DNA from: Candidatus Phyllobacterium onerii
Lineage (GTDB): Bacteria > Pseudomonadota > Alphaproteobacteria > Rhizobiales > Rhizobiaceae
Assembly: GCF_028331445.1 (NCBI RefSeq)
Contig: NZ_JAQMHX010000020.1
Span: forward strand, 1-64,000
Length of the DNA: 64,000 bases
Direction of reading: 5' to 3'
Shown: positions 45,816-56,693 of the stretch, in pieces
Layout of the letters: every line of letters begins with the position of its first letter
Numbering within the stretch: position 1 is the first letter of the stretch
Program-made: the position numbers and the translations under genes
The notes under the pieces: generated by a model
Seen by the model: the letters and a program-made list of their open reading frames with translations, nothing else
Databases searched by the model: none
What the model was told of the DNA's origin: nothing

Positions 45816-46844
45816 ATGGTGAGAGGCGGACTGATCGGTTGTGGCTTCTTTGCCCATAACCACCTCCATGCCTGGCAAGAAATAGGTGATAGCGCGATTA
45901 CGGCCCTGTGCGATCGTGACGAGGAGAGATTGCGGGATGCCGGCCAGAAGTTCGGGATCAGCAATCTTTATACCGATGCGGCAGAAATGATGGCCCGCGA
46001 GTCCCTCGACTTCGTCGACATCGCAACAACTGTCGCGACGCACCGCCCGCTGGTCGAGTCGGCCGCTGGCGCAGGTCTGCCTGTCATTTGCCAAAAGCCC
46101 TTCGCCGAAAGTCTCAGCGACGCCCGCGCGATGGTCGATGCCTGTGCCCGGGCAGGTGTGCCATTGATGGTGCATGAGAATTTCCGTTGGCAGGCGCCGA
46201 TACGCGCCGTCCGCGCTGTCCTGGACAGCGGCCGGATCGGAACCGTCTTTTGGGCAAGAGTGTCGTTTCGATCGGCCTATGACGTCTTCTCGGGCCAACC
46301 CTATCTTGCGACATCGCAGCGGTTCATCCTCGAGGACCTCGGCATCCACATCCTCGACATTGCCCGCTTCCTTTTTGGCGATGTAAGCCGCTTGTCTGCG
46401 GTCATCAATCGGGTCAATCCCAAGATCAGGGGCGAGGACGTTGCGACCGTGCTCATGCTCCACGAAAGCGGCGTGAACAGTATCTGTGATTGCAGTTACG
46501 CGACAGCATTGGCAGAAGAGCTTTTCCCGCAGACACTGCTGGAAATCGATGGCAGTCGGGGCTCGATCCGGCTCAATGCCAACTACGAATTGATCGTGCA
46601 CAGCAATGGCGTGACCGAGAGGCAGACGGTCGCCCCGGTCCTTCACCACTGGGCATGCCGGCCCTGGCACAATATCCAGGAAAGTGTCTACGCCATACAG
46701 AAACACTGGGTGGATTGCCTTGCCGGCGGGACCGTCCCGGAAACCTCAGGAGACGATAATCTTAAAACCATGACGCTCGTGGCCGCCGCCTATCAATCGG
46801 CGGCGGGGAACCTTGCGCCAGTCGATGTCGCGACATTGACATGA
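45816..46844 (+). CDS. apsD: Gfo/Idh/MocA oxidoreductase, probable D-apiose dehydrogenase
   Basis: A 342-residue NAD(P)-dependent dehydrogenase. The Rossmann start is GGLIGCGFFAHNHLHAWQEI, followed by ALCDRDEERLRDAGQKFGIS, DFVDIATTVATHRPLVESAA and the family motif as VICQKPFAES, where Lys is the usual catalytic residue. The C-terminal beta-sheet domain has HENFRWQAPIRAVRAVLDSG and ILEDLGIHILDIARFLFGD, including the conserved Asp/His pair. In the apiose pathway ApsD oxidises D-apiose to D-apionolactone. Its placement between the sugar permease and ApnL matches that order. Its stop overlaps the next start by 4 bases. Confidence 0.75.
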   Translation: MVRGGLIGCGFFAHNHLHAWQEIGDSAITALCDRDEERLRDAGQKFGISNLYTDAAEMMARESLDFVDIATTVATHRPLVESAAGAGLPVICQKPFAESLSDARAMVDACARAGVPLMVHENFRWQAPIRAVRAVLDSGRIGTVFWARVSFRSAYDVFSGQPYLATSQRFILEDLGIHILDIARFLFGDVSRLSAVINRVNPKIRGEDVATVLMLHESGVNSICDCSYATALAEELFPQTLLEIDGSRGSIRLNANYELIVHSNGVTERQTVAPVLHHWACRPWHNIQESVYAIQKHWVDCLAGGTVPETSGDDNLKTMTLVAAAYQSAAGNLAPVDVATLT

Positions 46845-48760
46845 CGGCTCCGTCACCTCGTTCGCTCAGGCTCTTTGGAACGGACATTCCCCCGGCCGAC
46901 GCGCAACTGTTGAGGGCGGGGGATCTGGAGGCGGAGTTGGTACAGGGGAACCTGCGCGCGATCCGCTTCAAGGGGCACGAAATACTCCGCGCCATCGCCT
47001 ATGTCGTGCGGGATCGCGACTGGGGCACGTTCGATCCGGCTATCAGCGATCTCGTTGTCGATATGCAGCCGAAACGTTTTGAAGTGCGCTATTTCGCCAG
47101 CTGCGGCGGTCGATTGCGCTATACGGCGATAATCGGCGGCGACGCCGACGGAACGCTGAAATTCTCCGTCACGGCAACGCCGGACCGGGACTTCGAGACC
47201 AATCGGTGCGGGTTCTGCGTACTGCATCCAATCGTCGGGGTCGCCGGGAAGCCCGTCACTGTCGAACACTGCGACGGGGCGACAGAAGAGGCAATATTCC
47301 CGGATCTGATCGCGCCCTGGCAGCCCTTCAAATCGATCCGTTCCCTGAGCCATAATCCGGCTGAGGGGATAGAAGCGACCTGCCGCCTGCTTGGCGCTGC
47401 GTTCGAGATGGAGGATCAGCGCAACTGGTCGGATGCCTCCTATAAGACTTATGTGCGCCCGCTCGCCTTGCCATGGCCCTACATCATGCCCGCCGGCACC
47501 GCGAACATGCAGGAGGTTGAGCTGTCGCTGCGGGTAGCACCATCGGCGGCGACGCGCAGGAGGAACGGAAACACCGTCCGCGTGACGGTTTCCGGGAAGC
47601 CTTCGGGCCATAGGCTGGCGGAAACGGGACTGCTCGTCATGCCCGACACGTTGCAGCAGGCACTCGACGGTGCGTCGGCAGTCAAAGAGATTGGTCCCGG
47701 CTTTCTCCTTTGTCATCTCGACCCATCAGCCGGCCACGGCGAAGCTGAATTGACCGGCTATGCCCAACTCCGCAATCGTACAAACTGCCCGATCCTGCTG
47801 GAGTATGTCGCCCTTGCTGGCACCGACCTCGATGGCGAGTTTCGGGCGCTGGCAGCGCAGATCGAGCGATCCGCGCTTCGGCTTGCCGGGCTGACCGTTT
47901 GCCCGTTGGTGGACAGGCAGTCTACGCCGCCAGGAAGCCGCTGGCCTGAATGCCCGCCATTGTCCGCTCTTTACGACGCGGCGCACGAGAACTTTGCGGG
48001 TCTTGCCATTGGCGGTGGAATGGTAAGCTACTTTACCGAACTCAATCGCAAGCGGCCGCCTGTTGAAAAACTGGATTTCGTCACGCATGGCACCAATCCA
48101 ATCGTTCATGCAGCCGACGACGAAAGTGTGATGCAGACGCTTGAGGCGCTGCCCTTCATCTTTCGTTCTGCAAGGAAGATCATGGGCGACGTCCAGACGT
48201 ATCGCCTGGGGCCATCCTTCATTCCGATGCGCCAGAACCCCTATGGTTCGCGCGCCTTCGAGAACGATTTGGGCGAACGCAAGGCGATGGCGAAAGCCGA
48301 CCCGCGACAGGGCGGTGTATTTGCTGCTTCATTCATGGCCGGGTACGCCGCGCGCGTTGCCGAACATAACATTGCTTCCTTCGTTCCCGCTGGCCTGTTC
48401 GGCGCCGCCGGCCTTGTCGGCGACGCCGAGACCCCTTATCCGGCGTGCACTGTCGCCAAGTGGCTATGCTGCCTCGCCGGGCAATCTGTGCTCGAGAGCA
48501 GCTCGGAGGAAGAGGCCTCAATACTGCTCGCAGCCTTTAAGGACGATGCAGGACATGTAAGCGTTTTGATCTCCAATATCACGGGGGAAGTACATACGGC
48601 CACCCTTGATCTGTCCGCCCGCCCGTCCAGGCTGTCGGTCGCCATATTGGACGAGGATAGTTTCCCAGGAGCGGCGAGGAGGAGATTGCCCTTTGGCGAA
48701 GATCAGATCGAGCTTTTATTGAAGCCCTATGCGGTAGCACTCCTGCGTTATAACGTTTGA
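46841..48760 (+). CDS. apnL: D-apionolactonase (ApnL)-type protein
   Basis: A 639-residue cytoplasmic protein without a signal peptide. I recognise no classical lactonase motif; the assignment uses length, context and a glycosidase-like architecture: an N-terminal beta-rich part (LRAIRFKGHEILRAIAYVVR DRDWG), a central barrel-like part (PNATVS-free; SEEITRNRTNCPIL region, then LYDAAHENFAGLAIGGGMVS YFTELNRKR) and a C-terminal beta domain (LLAAFKDDAGHVSVLISNIT GEVHTATLDL). Characterised ApnL proteins have this size and directly follow apsD. Expected reaction: hydrolysis of D-apionolactone to D-apionate. It is the last catabolic gene of the operon. Confidence 0.68.
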   Translation: MTAPSPRSLRLFGTDIPPADAQLLRAGDLEAELVQGNLRAIRFKGHEILRAIAYVVRDRDWGTFDPAISDLVVDMQPKRFEVRYFASCGGRLRYTAIIGGDADGTLKFSVTATPDRDFETNRCGFCVLHPIVGVAGKPVTVEHCDGATEEAIFPDLIAPWQPFKSIRSLSHNPAEGIEATCRLLGAAFEMEDQRNWSDASYKTYVRPLALPWPYIMPAGTANMQEVELSLRVAPSAATRRRNGNTVRVTVSGKPSGHRLAETGLLVMPDTLQQALDGASAVKEIGPGFLLCHLDPSAGHGEAELTGYAQLRNRTNCPILLEYVALAGTDLDGEFRALAAQIERSALRLAGLTVCPLVDRQSTPPGSRWPECPPLSALYDAAHENFAGLAIGGGMVSYFTELNRKRPPVEKLDFVTHGTNPIVHAADDESVMQTLEALPFIFRSARKIMGDVQTYRLGPSFIPMRQNPYGSRAFENDLGERKAMAKADPRQGGVFAASFMAGYAARVAEHNIASFVPAGLFGAAGLVGDAETPYPACTVAKWLCCLAGQSVLESSSEEEASILLAAFKDDAGHVSVLISNITGEVHTATLDLSARPSRLSVAILDEDSFPGAARRRLPFGEDQIELLLKPYAVALLRYNV

Positions 48761-48822
48761 CAGTGCTGACTTCGTCCGCACCACACTGATTTGCAATGAA
48801 GGTTCGGGAGTCCTTTTGGCCT

Positions 48823-49533
48823 ATGAAAAATCTCGATGATCGAATCGTCCGAAGAAAGCTGTCCGATGAGGTTTTCGATCGGTTGCACGACCTTATCGCC
48901 AGCGGCGAAATCGGTCCCGGAGATGAGATGCCCTCCGAGCGGGATCTCATGGAGCGATTTGGCGTGGGCAGGCCCGCGATCCGCGAGGCGATGCAATCGC
49001 TGCACACTATGGGGTTGATATCCATTTCCCACGGCGAGCGGGCAAGGGTTAGCGCTTTGACGCCGCGGAAGATGTTCAAGCAGATCGATGTGGTGGCACG
49101 CATGTTGATGCTGACTTCCCCGGAATCGCTTGAACATCTCAAAGGCACCCGGCTGTTCTATGAGCGCGGTTTGGTCCGCATAGCGGCCGAGCGGGCGACG
49201 CCCGGTGACATCGACGCGCTCGAGTCAATCTTGGCCAGCCAGAAACGCCACTACGGCAATTCTGAGCGCTTCATCGCGGATGATATTGCTTTCCACCGTA
49301 AAATCGCTTCGATTTCCGGTAATCCCATCCTCGAGGCATTGAGCGAGTCGCTGCTAAAATGGCTGTTCGAGTATCACATCGAGATGTTGATCTGGACCGG
49401 TCAGGAAAACGTGACACTTCAGGAGCATGCGGCAATCCTGAATTGCATCAAAGGTGGTGATGCCGACGCGGCGGAACGGGCTATGGTTGTTCATATCGAG
49501 CGCTCGCGGGCTCTCTATGCGGTCAAACGTTGA
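48823..49533 (+). CDS. GntR-family regulator, NanR-like
   Basis: A 236-residue FadR/FCD-type regulator. The N-terminus MKNLDDRIVRRKLSDEVFDR then LIASGEIGPGDEMPSERDLM and ERFGVGRPAIREAMQSLHTM is characteristic of proteins annotated NanR. The FCD domain follows (RLFYERGLVRIAAERATPGD, DIAFHRKIASISGNPILEAL, EHAAILNCIKGGDADAAERA). An upstream in-frame ATG at 48796 is possible, but the family usually starts near 48823. It ends the apiose operon, 62 bases after apnL, and is the best candidate for binding the operator near 40519. Confidence 0.82.
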   Translation: MKNLDDRIVRRKLSDEVFDRLHDLIASGEIGPGDEMPSERDLMERFGVGRPAIREAMQSLHTMGLISISHGERARVSALTPRKMFKQIDVVARMLMLTSPESLEHLKGTRLFYERGLVRIAAERATPGDIDALESILASQKRHYGNSERFIADDIAFHRKIASISGNPILEALSESLLKWLFEYHIEMLIWTGQENVTLQEHAAILNCIKGGDADAAERAMVVHIERSRALYAVKR

Positions 49534-49729
49534 ACCAGGTTGATGACCTCAACCTTGGTGCAATTCTGGGCATTGTAGAAAAAATCTTGTCTACACTGTT
49601 CATCGACGCCGATTTAACCTCGGCAACTATCCCAATTTGAGATAACGGCACAATGCAAGCGGGTGTGGGTTCTAATTCAAATGCAACGGCGGTCTGGGGC
49701 AGGTCAGTCCGGCAGCGATACGATTTCAA

Positions 49730-49978
49730 CAAGCTGTTCTCTGAACACTTCGGTCGGGTCCTGTCGTCGAGACACTTTCCCGGGGTCGTGTTGAGACGCT
49801 CGCTGATTGATCGCACGGTTTGCTGCGGCAGCGACAGGAGAGATCCGTGTCACGCGGCAGGTAGCGGCGCACTCTTTTGTTCATGTTCTCGACAGAGCCT
49901 TTCTGCCAGCGGGCTTGCGGATCGCAGAACCATGCCTTCGGCCCCATCCCGGCCGCCAAATCGCGCCAGGACACGAAC
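49730..49978 (-). pseudogene. IS30-family transposase, C-terminal remnant
   Basis: Minus-strand frames give SWRDLAAGMGPKAWFCDPQA followed by RWQKGSVENMNKRVRRYLPR and DTDLS, then in another frame VRSISERLNTTPGKCLDDRT. This is the last third of an IS30 DDE transposase, with the third catalytic residue (Glu in SVEN) present, but the frame is broken and the front is gone. It directly joins the YhcG remnant. Confidence 0.8.
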
Positions 49979-50395
49979 TCGAATTTGCTAGTCTTCGCAA
50001 AAAGCTTTTGCTCCTCCAAGGCAGACTGTGGAGCAGGGAGGGTCCGTGCGAAGTGGTAAGTACTTTGCCTTGCCGTCGATAAAGGCCGCTTTCGATCTGA
50101 TATGCGAGGAGGTTGCGGCTCCACCCATGTTTCTTCGCATGACGGACATACCAAAGTTGCTCTTCAGTACTCTTCAAAGCTTCAATGCGTTTGACGCTTT
50201 GGCCCCAAGGCAACCTTGCAGCAAGTTGTTGCACGATCTCCTCGTCGGGAAACACCTGCGCCAAGGCACGCATATATTTGAGATTTCGAGGCAAAAGGAC
50301 CGGGCCTGTCGATCACGCGGACACCCATCCTGCGCTGCTCTGGCGGGCTAATTTCCCGCTGCCGATGCTCCAATAGAGCAAGATAGGTTCTCGGC
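49979..50395 (-). pseudogene. YhcG/DUF1016 nuclease-family N-terminal remnant
   Basis: Frames read MGVRVIDR, then PRNLKYMRALAQVFPDEEIV, QQLAARLPWGQSVKRIEAL, GWSRNLLAYQIESGLYRRQG and, after a shift, RTLPAPQSALEEQKL. This is the DUF1016 N-terminal domain (PRNLKYM..., LPWGHN, ARNWSRNVLxxQI, TLPxPQSDLA) of YhcG-type PDDEXK proteins. The C-terminal nuclease domain is missing, replaced by IS30 sequence. Frameshifts are present. Confidence 0.75.
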
Positions 50396-50468
50396 TGACA
50401 GCGACGGCCGCCGGCGCCGCCGCAGGAATATGTCAACCTCCGGCGATCGGGTACGGAGCGTCATGAAC

Positions 50469-50505
50469 AAAAAAGGACCGCTGCGGGAGGAGGTGCAGCG
50501 GTCCT
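50469..50505 (-). terminator. Intrinsic terminator of the small RNA
   Basis: Perfect 11-base GC-rich stem (50474-50484 with 50495-50505) followed on the minus strand by six T. Confidence 0.85.
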
Positions 50506-50578
50506 GATTGTAAATGTACCGCGGGAGGAGGTGCAGCACACTTGAGCTGGGTTTCCGGGAGGAGAAGAACCCAACGAC
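50469..50578 (-). ncRNA. Alpha-r14 / cuckoo-type small RNA with three anti-Shine-Dalgarno hairpins
   Basis: On the minus strand three consecutive hairpins each show a CTCCTCCC motif in the loop. Hairpin 1 (about 50573-50548) has stem TGGGTT/AACCCA; hairpin 2 (about 50538-50515) has GTGCTGC pairing with GCGGTAC; hairpin 3 (50505-50474) has AGGACCGCTGC/GCAGCGGTCCT, a perfect 11-base stem, with loop ACCTCCTCCC followed by TTTTTT, an intrinsic terminator. Tandem CCUCCUCCC loops are the hallmark of the cuckoo/alpha-r14 RNAs of alphaproteobacteria (stress-induced CcsR in Rhodobacter is a relative), thought to bind ribosome sites or an RNA-binding protein. The 5' end is estimated. Confidence 0.75.
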
Positions 50579-50689
50579 GCCAGACTACCTTAGGTCAAAT
50601 TTGAGGCAATCCTTAATCATGCATAACAGTCTATGCAAATTGTCGCATTCCTGTCGTGGCGGGCAGCAGAAAACATCTGTTCGGAAACA

Positions 50690-50840
50690 GCGACGATATC
50701 GACCTGCGCACTGGCGCCGGCACGCGGGAAGGGCCAGAAGCGGCTCCGGAGCCACCCGAGCATCAAGGAGCGCCTGGCCATTGGCGGCCGCTTGGTCATG
50801 CCGGTTGGACCCGATGCAATGAGCCAGAGATTCGGCAAAA
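50690..50840 (+). pseudogene. Protein-L-isoaspartate methyltransferase-like remnant
   Basis: The plus strand reads EGPEAAPEPPEH in one frame and then SIKERLAIGGRLVMPVGPDA in the next. This is the late TAxGPEVPExLxxQLAxGGRLVxPVG block of PCMT enzymes. Only this segment is recognisable and it contains a frameshift. Confidence 0.5.
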
Positions 50841-51098
50841 CTGACCGGAGCTCAATGCCCCCGATCTTCCGCTTCGTCGCGTTGGCACAGGCGAAGACCA
50901 AGCGCATCGCGATCAATGCCCGTCATAACTGACTGCAACTGGCCGGGTGCAGCCTGACAGGCTGGCGAAACCGTCTCGGACTTGCTCAGAGATCTCGCGG
51001 CCCTGATTGCGCAGATGGCAACGAGTGATCCACTACCGCCCGCGTAGGCGAAAGCAACCGCCGAGGGTATTTGCAGGTTCCGATTTGGGCGCTGCCAG

Positions 51099-51125
51099 CT
51101 AGCACTCCTATCATTCGAGTGCCAA
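51099..51125. promoter_or_regulatory. CIRCE operator (HrcA site) of groESL
   Basis: CTAGCACTC-N9-GAGTGCCAA at 51099-51107 and 51117-51125 differs from the CIRCE consensus TTAGCACTC-N9-GAGTGCTAA at one base in each arm. It lies 54 bases before groES, so HrcA repression relieved by heat is expected. Confidence 0.88.
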
Positions 51126-51178
51126 TGAGGGTATGAAGGCATGTGAGCCACATTGTCTGGCTGCAGAAAGAGTTCCTC

Positions 51179-53168
<1,990 letters not shown>

Positions 53169-53188
53169 ATTCTGGTTCCCGGTACCAT

Positions 53189-53219
53189 GACATCGCGCCA
53201 CAGCTTTTGGCGCGATGTC
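53189..53219. terminator. Stem-loop after groEL
   Basis: GACATCGCGCC and GGCGCGATGTC form a perfect 11-base stem with a 9-base loop, 20 bases after the groEL stop. T-run absent, but position and strength suit a terminator or 3' stabiliser. Confidence 0.65.
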
Positions 53220-53503
53220 TGCCCGTTACAAACATCGAGATTGACTTGCTGGACGCTCGGATAAAGCGATTTAGTCTAGGAGTGAGCCTTCCCTATGGCG
53301 CTACGACAGAGCCAGGAGTTCGTCGGATTTCGGGTGCGTTCATAGCGTTGAAAAGCCGGCACTAGAGGCGCCGATGGCTTTTGCGGCAGCGACGGTCGCG
53401 CCATCCATGCCGCCGAGAAAAGACACAGTGGTATCGATCTAGGTTCATCATGGTCCCTGCATTCGTATGCGGCGGCACGCCGGGTACACACGTTAGCCGC
53501 AGG

Positions 53504-53779
53504 CTATGCACGATCGAAGGTAAAGGAGGTAAGCAGAGTGGTGACGAAGTTACTCGCTTTTTCTTTGACCAGCACCTCTGTCCATTCGTTTGTCCCTCGC
53601 AGCATGAGACCCGAGTAAATGCTGTCGACCGCTGCCTCCTCGATGCGCTTGATATGCGACTTGAACACAGTTTCATCGCCCGTTTTGTACATATCCCGCA
53701 CGACCATCCGTAGGATTTCCTGAATGGCAATCTGCCAGGCCGTGTTGATCGCCTGGAGCTCATTGCTCTGCTCTGTCAT
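53504..53779 (-). CDS. Small hypothetical protein
   Basis: A 91-residue protein with GGAG about 7 bases before ATG 53779. It is predicted helical (LQAINTAWQIAIQEILRMVV, VFKSHIKRIEEAAVDSIY, VLVKEKASNFVTTLLTSF). No signal peptide and no family I recognise. It lies downstream of the cold shock gene on the same strand, but a strong terminator separates them, so it likely has its own promoter. Confidence 0.6.
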   Translation of the reverse strand: MTEQSNELQAINTAWQIAIQEILRMVVRDMYKTGDETVFKSHIKRIEEAAVDSIYSGLMLRGTNEWTEVLVKEKASNFVTTLLTSFTFDRA

Positions 53780-53856
53780 TCAAATCTCCGAATATGCGCC
53801 GGCTGGCCGCGGAGCAATGCTATCCGGCTCGGAGGCTTCCGACAGTTCATGAACAT

Positions 53857-53883
53857 AAAAAAAGGCCAGGCAGATGCCTGACC
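53857..53883 (-). terminator. Intrinsic terminator of the cold shock gene
   Basis: On the minus strand GGTCAGGCA-TC-TGCCTGGCC is followed by seven T (53857-53863). One G-T type pair, otherwise complementary. It ends about 65 bases after the cold shock stop. Confidence 0.8.
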
Positions 53884-53946
53884 CACTTGGTTAACTTGCC
53901 TTCGACAGTATCAATATAGCCGTGGCCAAGGCAAAGCGGTTACCGA

Positions 53947-54156
53947 TTACATAGCCTGCAGATTACAGGCCGACATTTTACCCGACTTACTGTCGCGCTC
54001 CAGCTCGTAGCCGATCTTCTGACCCTCGACAATTTCGCGCATACCGGCGCGCTCGACCGCAGAGATATGAACGAACGCATCGGTGCCGCCGTTGTCAGGC
54101 TGGATAAAGCCGAAGCCTTTGGTGGAATTGAACCATTTAACTGTGCCAGTGGTCAT
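53947..54156 (-). CDS. cspA: Cold shock protein, CspA family
   Basis: A 69-residue OB-fold protein: MTTGTVKWFNSTKGFGFIQP with RNP1-like KGFGFI, then DAFVHISAVERAG with RNP2-like FVHIS, and a C-terminal GYELERDSKSGKMSACNL. It binds single-stranded RNA/DNA and acts as an RNA chaperone. The ATG at 54156 is chosen because the family starts MTTGTVKWFN and AAAGGG lies upstream; a second ATG 15 bases earlier is in frame. A terminator follows. Confidence 0.93.
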   Translation of the reverse strand: MTTGTVKWFNSTKGFGFIQPDNGGTDAFVHISAVERAGMREIVEGQKIGYELERDSKSGKMSACNLQAM

Positions 54157-54721
54157 AACGAACCCTTTCATAGCAATTGCAACGACCCGCCGACATAGAA
54201 CTTGGCGGATGATGATCTCGATCTTTGAAGGGGAAGTTCGTCCAGGGCACGTTGCCAGCGCGCGATAACAAAAGTCAAACTAGCAAACATCGACGCTAGA
54301 CGTGTACCCCTCCACACACCAAGATGTCAATGCGGCGCCCCCTCCGGTCGCGGTGTCGCTGTCAGCATCATAAGGTTGGGGGATGGTCGCCCTTTCCCGC
54401 GCGCACGACGGTCGCGAAGAAGCGCATCGTTCAAGGCGAACCGATGCTTCGCTTTTGCATCTTTGTCGTCCCAGGATTTTCAGGAGCGCGTTTGCAGGGT
54501 CGGTGCACTGAATTTGCAGGCGAGCAGGGCAGGACAGGACAGGACAGGACAGGTGAAAATATTCGTTCTTCGCAAGCGTTTGCGCCCATTCCGCGCTTGC
54601 GGCCGTGGTCGTCCGCTACCGTGCTTTGGTCCACTATTTATTTTCTTCGGATCGATTTGAGAGCGCACGCGTTGGAAAGCAGCCCACGATGAGACGGACA
54701 GCGCTACGAAAGGGACTTCGT
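54157..54721. other. Intergenic with a pentamer repeat
   Basis: No supported gene. It includes the cold shock promoter/leader region, the AGGAC repeat at 54531-54553 and the upstream region of the response regulator. Confidence 0.4.
54531..54553. repeat. Pentanucleotide repeat (AGGAC)4
   Basis: Four perfect AGGAC units plus a partial one. Such tracts can change length by slippage. It lies about 170 bases upstream of the response regulator start, outside any supported coding region. Confidence 0.95.
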
Positions 54722-55093
54722 ATGAAGAAGAACTCGATCACAATCCTCGTTGTAGAAGACGAGGTCATCGTCCGCATGGACATCGCCCACGCTTTGGAAG
54801 CCGCCGGCTTTAGCGTGTTGGAAGCGGGCGATGCCGACGAGGCAATCGCTATCCTGAGTGAACGCGATGATATCCGGGTGCTGTTCACCGATATCGACAT
54901 GCCCGGAAGCATGGATGGATTGAAACTGGCGGCCGCGGTGCGGGACAGGTGGCCACCGATAAAGATCATCGTTACATCGGGACATAGGTACATGTCCGAC
55001 GACACACTTCCGGTCGAGGGCCGCTTTTTTGGAAAGCCTTACCACCACAAACACATCATAGAGGCCGTACGAGAGATGGGAATGGTGAATTAA
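54722..55093 (+). CDS. Single-domain response regulator
   Basis: A 123-residue receiver domain with no output domain. The acidic pair is Glu12-Asp13 (VVEDEVIVRMD), the phosphoacceptor Asp57 in LFTDIDMPGSMDG, the Thr/Ser switch in IIVTSGHRY and the conserved Lys in FFGKPYHH. This CheY-like type usually works by binding a partner or as a phosphate sink for an HWE kinase. AAAGGGA precedes the ATG at 54722. It lies upstream of a KaiC-like gene and an HWE kinase, forming a possible module. Confidence 0.88.
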   Translation: MKKNSITILVVEDEVIVRMDIAHALEAAGFSVLEAGDADEAIAILSERDDIRVLFTDIDMPGSMDGLKLAAAVRDRWPPIKIIVTSGHRYMSDDTLPVEGRFFGKPYHHKHIIEAVREMGMVN

Positions 55094-55235
55094 TGGAGGT
55101 GGCTCGATAGCGGCTCGAGGTCATATGAATGCGGATGCCGTCGATCGCGATGTTGACGATGGTCAATGTGGAATATAAAGCGGGAAGCGTTTGCAGTCAG
55201 CCGTCTGGCGTCTCCCCCTACTCGATTTCAACGGA

Positions 55236-56693
55236 ATGGATTCGATCGACATGGTCACGCATAAGAAACAATCTGTCGTGAAAACCGGCATTGCCGGGCT
55301 GGATGAAATCCTCCGGGGCGGCTTGCCTTCTTCCAATTTTTACATCCTGCAAGGTGCTCCCGGATCGGGCAAGACAACAGCAGCGCTACAGTTTCTGCTC
55401 GCCGGCGTCGAGGCCGGGGAACGCTGCCTTTACGTCAGTCTCTCCCAGACCGCGGCAGAGCTTGAATCGATCGCCATTTCTCACGGCTGGAGCCTCAAGG
55501 GTATCAGAGTTGAGGAGTTGTCGGCGTCCGATGCTGTGAATGGCGCTTCGGATCAAACGATCTTTCAAACCACGGAGCTCCGGCTCGACGAAACCCGGAA
55601 AGCCGTTGAGCAGGCAATTGAAGATCACAAGCCCCACAGGCTTGTCTATGACTCGCTTCTGGAAATCCGCCTCATCACAGGAGATTCCCCGCGCTTTAGA
55701 CGCGAACTGTTGGGTTTTAAATCTTTCCTGGCGCAGCGGCAGGTGGTGGCCTTGCTACTGGATACACAGACGAACGGCTCAGTTGAGCGCAGCGGCGAGG
55801 AGGTCGAGGGGATTGCCCATGGTGTCATCCGCTTCGACAAATCGCTCGAGGAATATGGCGGGGTCCGTCGCCGGATCGAGGTAAGCAAGATGCGCGGCGT
55901 TCCTGTGGCCGACGGCTATCATGATATGGCCATACGGGAAGGAGAAGGGGTTATCATCTACCCAAGGATAATTCCCGGGGCGGCATCCGAAACAGTCAAA
56001 CCGCAGCTGATCAAGTCGGGCGTTACAGCCCTCGATGAAATGTTTGGCGGCGGACAGGAGTCGGGAACGACGACGCTGGTTATCGGCCAGTCGGGGACCG
56101 GCAAATCCACCATGTCATCGCTCTACGCGACAGCTGCATTGAAACGGGGCGAGAGCGTTGCGCTCTTTCTGTTTGAGGAAAGATTGGAAACGTTTTTCCG
56201 GCGTTCCGAGGGACTTGGCATGGACCTGCGCCAGTTTCACAAGGACGGCCAGCTGATCATACGGGATTTCAATCCCAACGAGATATCGCCCGGCGAATTC
56301 GGCAAGATCGCGCAAGAGGTGGTCACCCGGGAAAAGTCGCGCGTTGTGGTGATCGACAGCTTCACCGGATATCTGAATTCACTGCCGCACCGCGAGAAGG
56401 CCGTGCGCGATATCCAGTCTTTGCTGAAATATCTCGCCCGTTCGGGCGTACTGACCATGTTGATCGTCGCGCAACACGGTTTGCTCGGGCAAAATGTTGG
56501 CATTGACGTCGATGTCAGCTTCCTTGGAGACACTGTCCTGCTTCTCAGGATCTCCGAACATGAAGGAAAGCTCAGACGCAGCATCACGGTCGTCAAGAAG
56601 CGGCACGGTCCACATGACCTCGACGTCCGAGAGCTCTTGATCGAAAGCTCCGGCGTTACCGTTGTTGCGTACAACCCCCTGCCAGAGGCGTGA
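55236..56693 (+). CDS. KaiC-like two-domain RecA-type ATPase
   Basis: A 485-residue protein with two KaiC domains. Domain 1: Walker A GAPGSGKTT (about 40-48), but where KaiC has the catalytic Glu pair this protein reads YVSLSQTAAEL, so ATP hydrolysis there is doubtful. Domain 2: Walker A GQSGTGKST (about 284-292), with LFLFEERLETFFRR holding the Glu pair, and Walker B VVVIDSFTG. The Ser/Thr phosphorylation pair of the cyanobacterial clock protein is not obvious. The alternative start is ATG 55251. Its stop overlaps the kinase start (TGATG). No KaiA or KaiB is near, so it is a KaiC-type switch or stress signalling ATPase, not a known clock. Confidence 0.85.
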   Translation: MDSIDMVTHKKQSVVKTGIAGLDEILRGGLPSSNFYILQGAPGSGKTTAALQFLLAGVEAGERCLYVSLSQTAAELESIAISHGWSLKGIRVEELSASDAVNGASDQTIFQTTELRLDETRKAVEQAIEDHKPHRLVYDSLLEIRLITGDSPRFRRELLGFKSFLAQRQVVALLLDTQTNGSVERSGEEVEGIAHGVIRFDKSLEEYGGVRRRIEVSKMRGVPVADGYHDMAIREGEGVIIYPRIIPGAASETVKPQLIKSGVTALDEMFGGGQESGTTTLVIGQSGTGKSTMSSLYATAALKRGESVALFLFEERLETFFRRSEGLGMDLRQFHKDGQLIIRDFNPNEISPGEFGKIAQEVVTREKSRVVVIDSFTGYLNSLPHREKAVRDIQSLLKYLARSGVLTMLIVAQHGLLGQNVGIDVDVSFLGDTVLLLRISEHEGKLRRSITVVKKRHGPHDLDVRELLIESSGVTVVAYNPLPEA

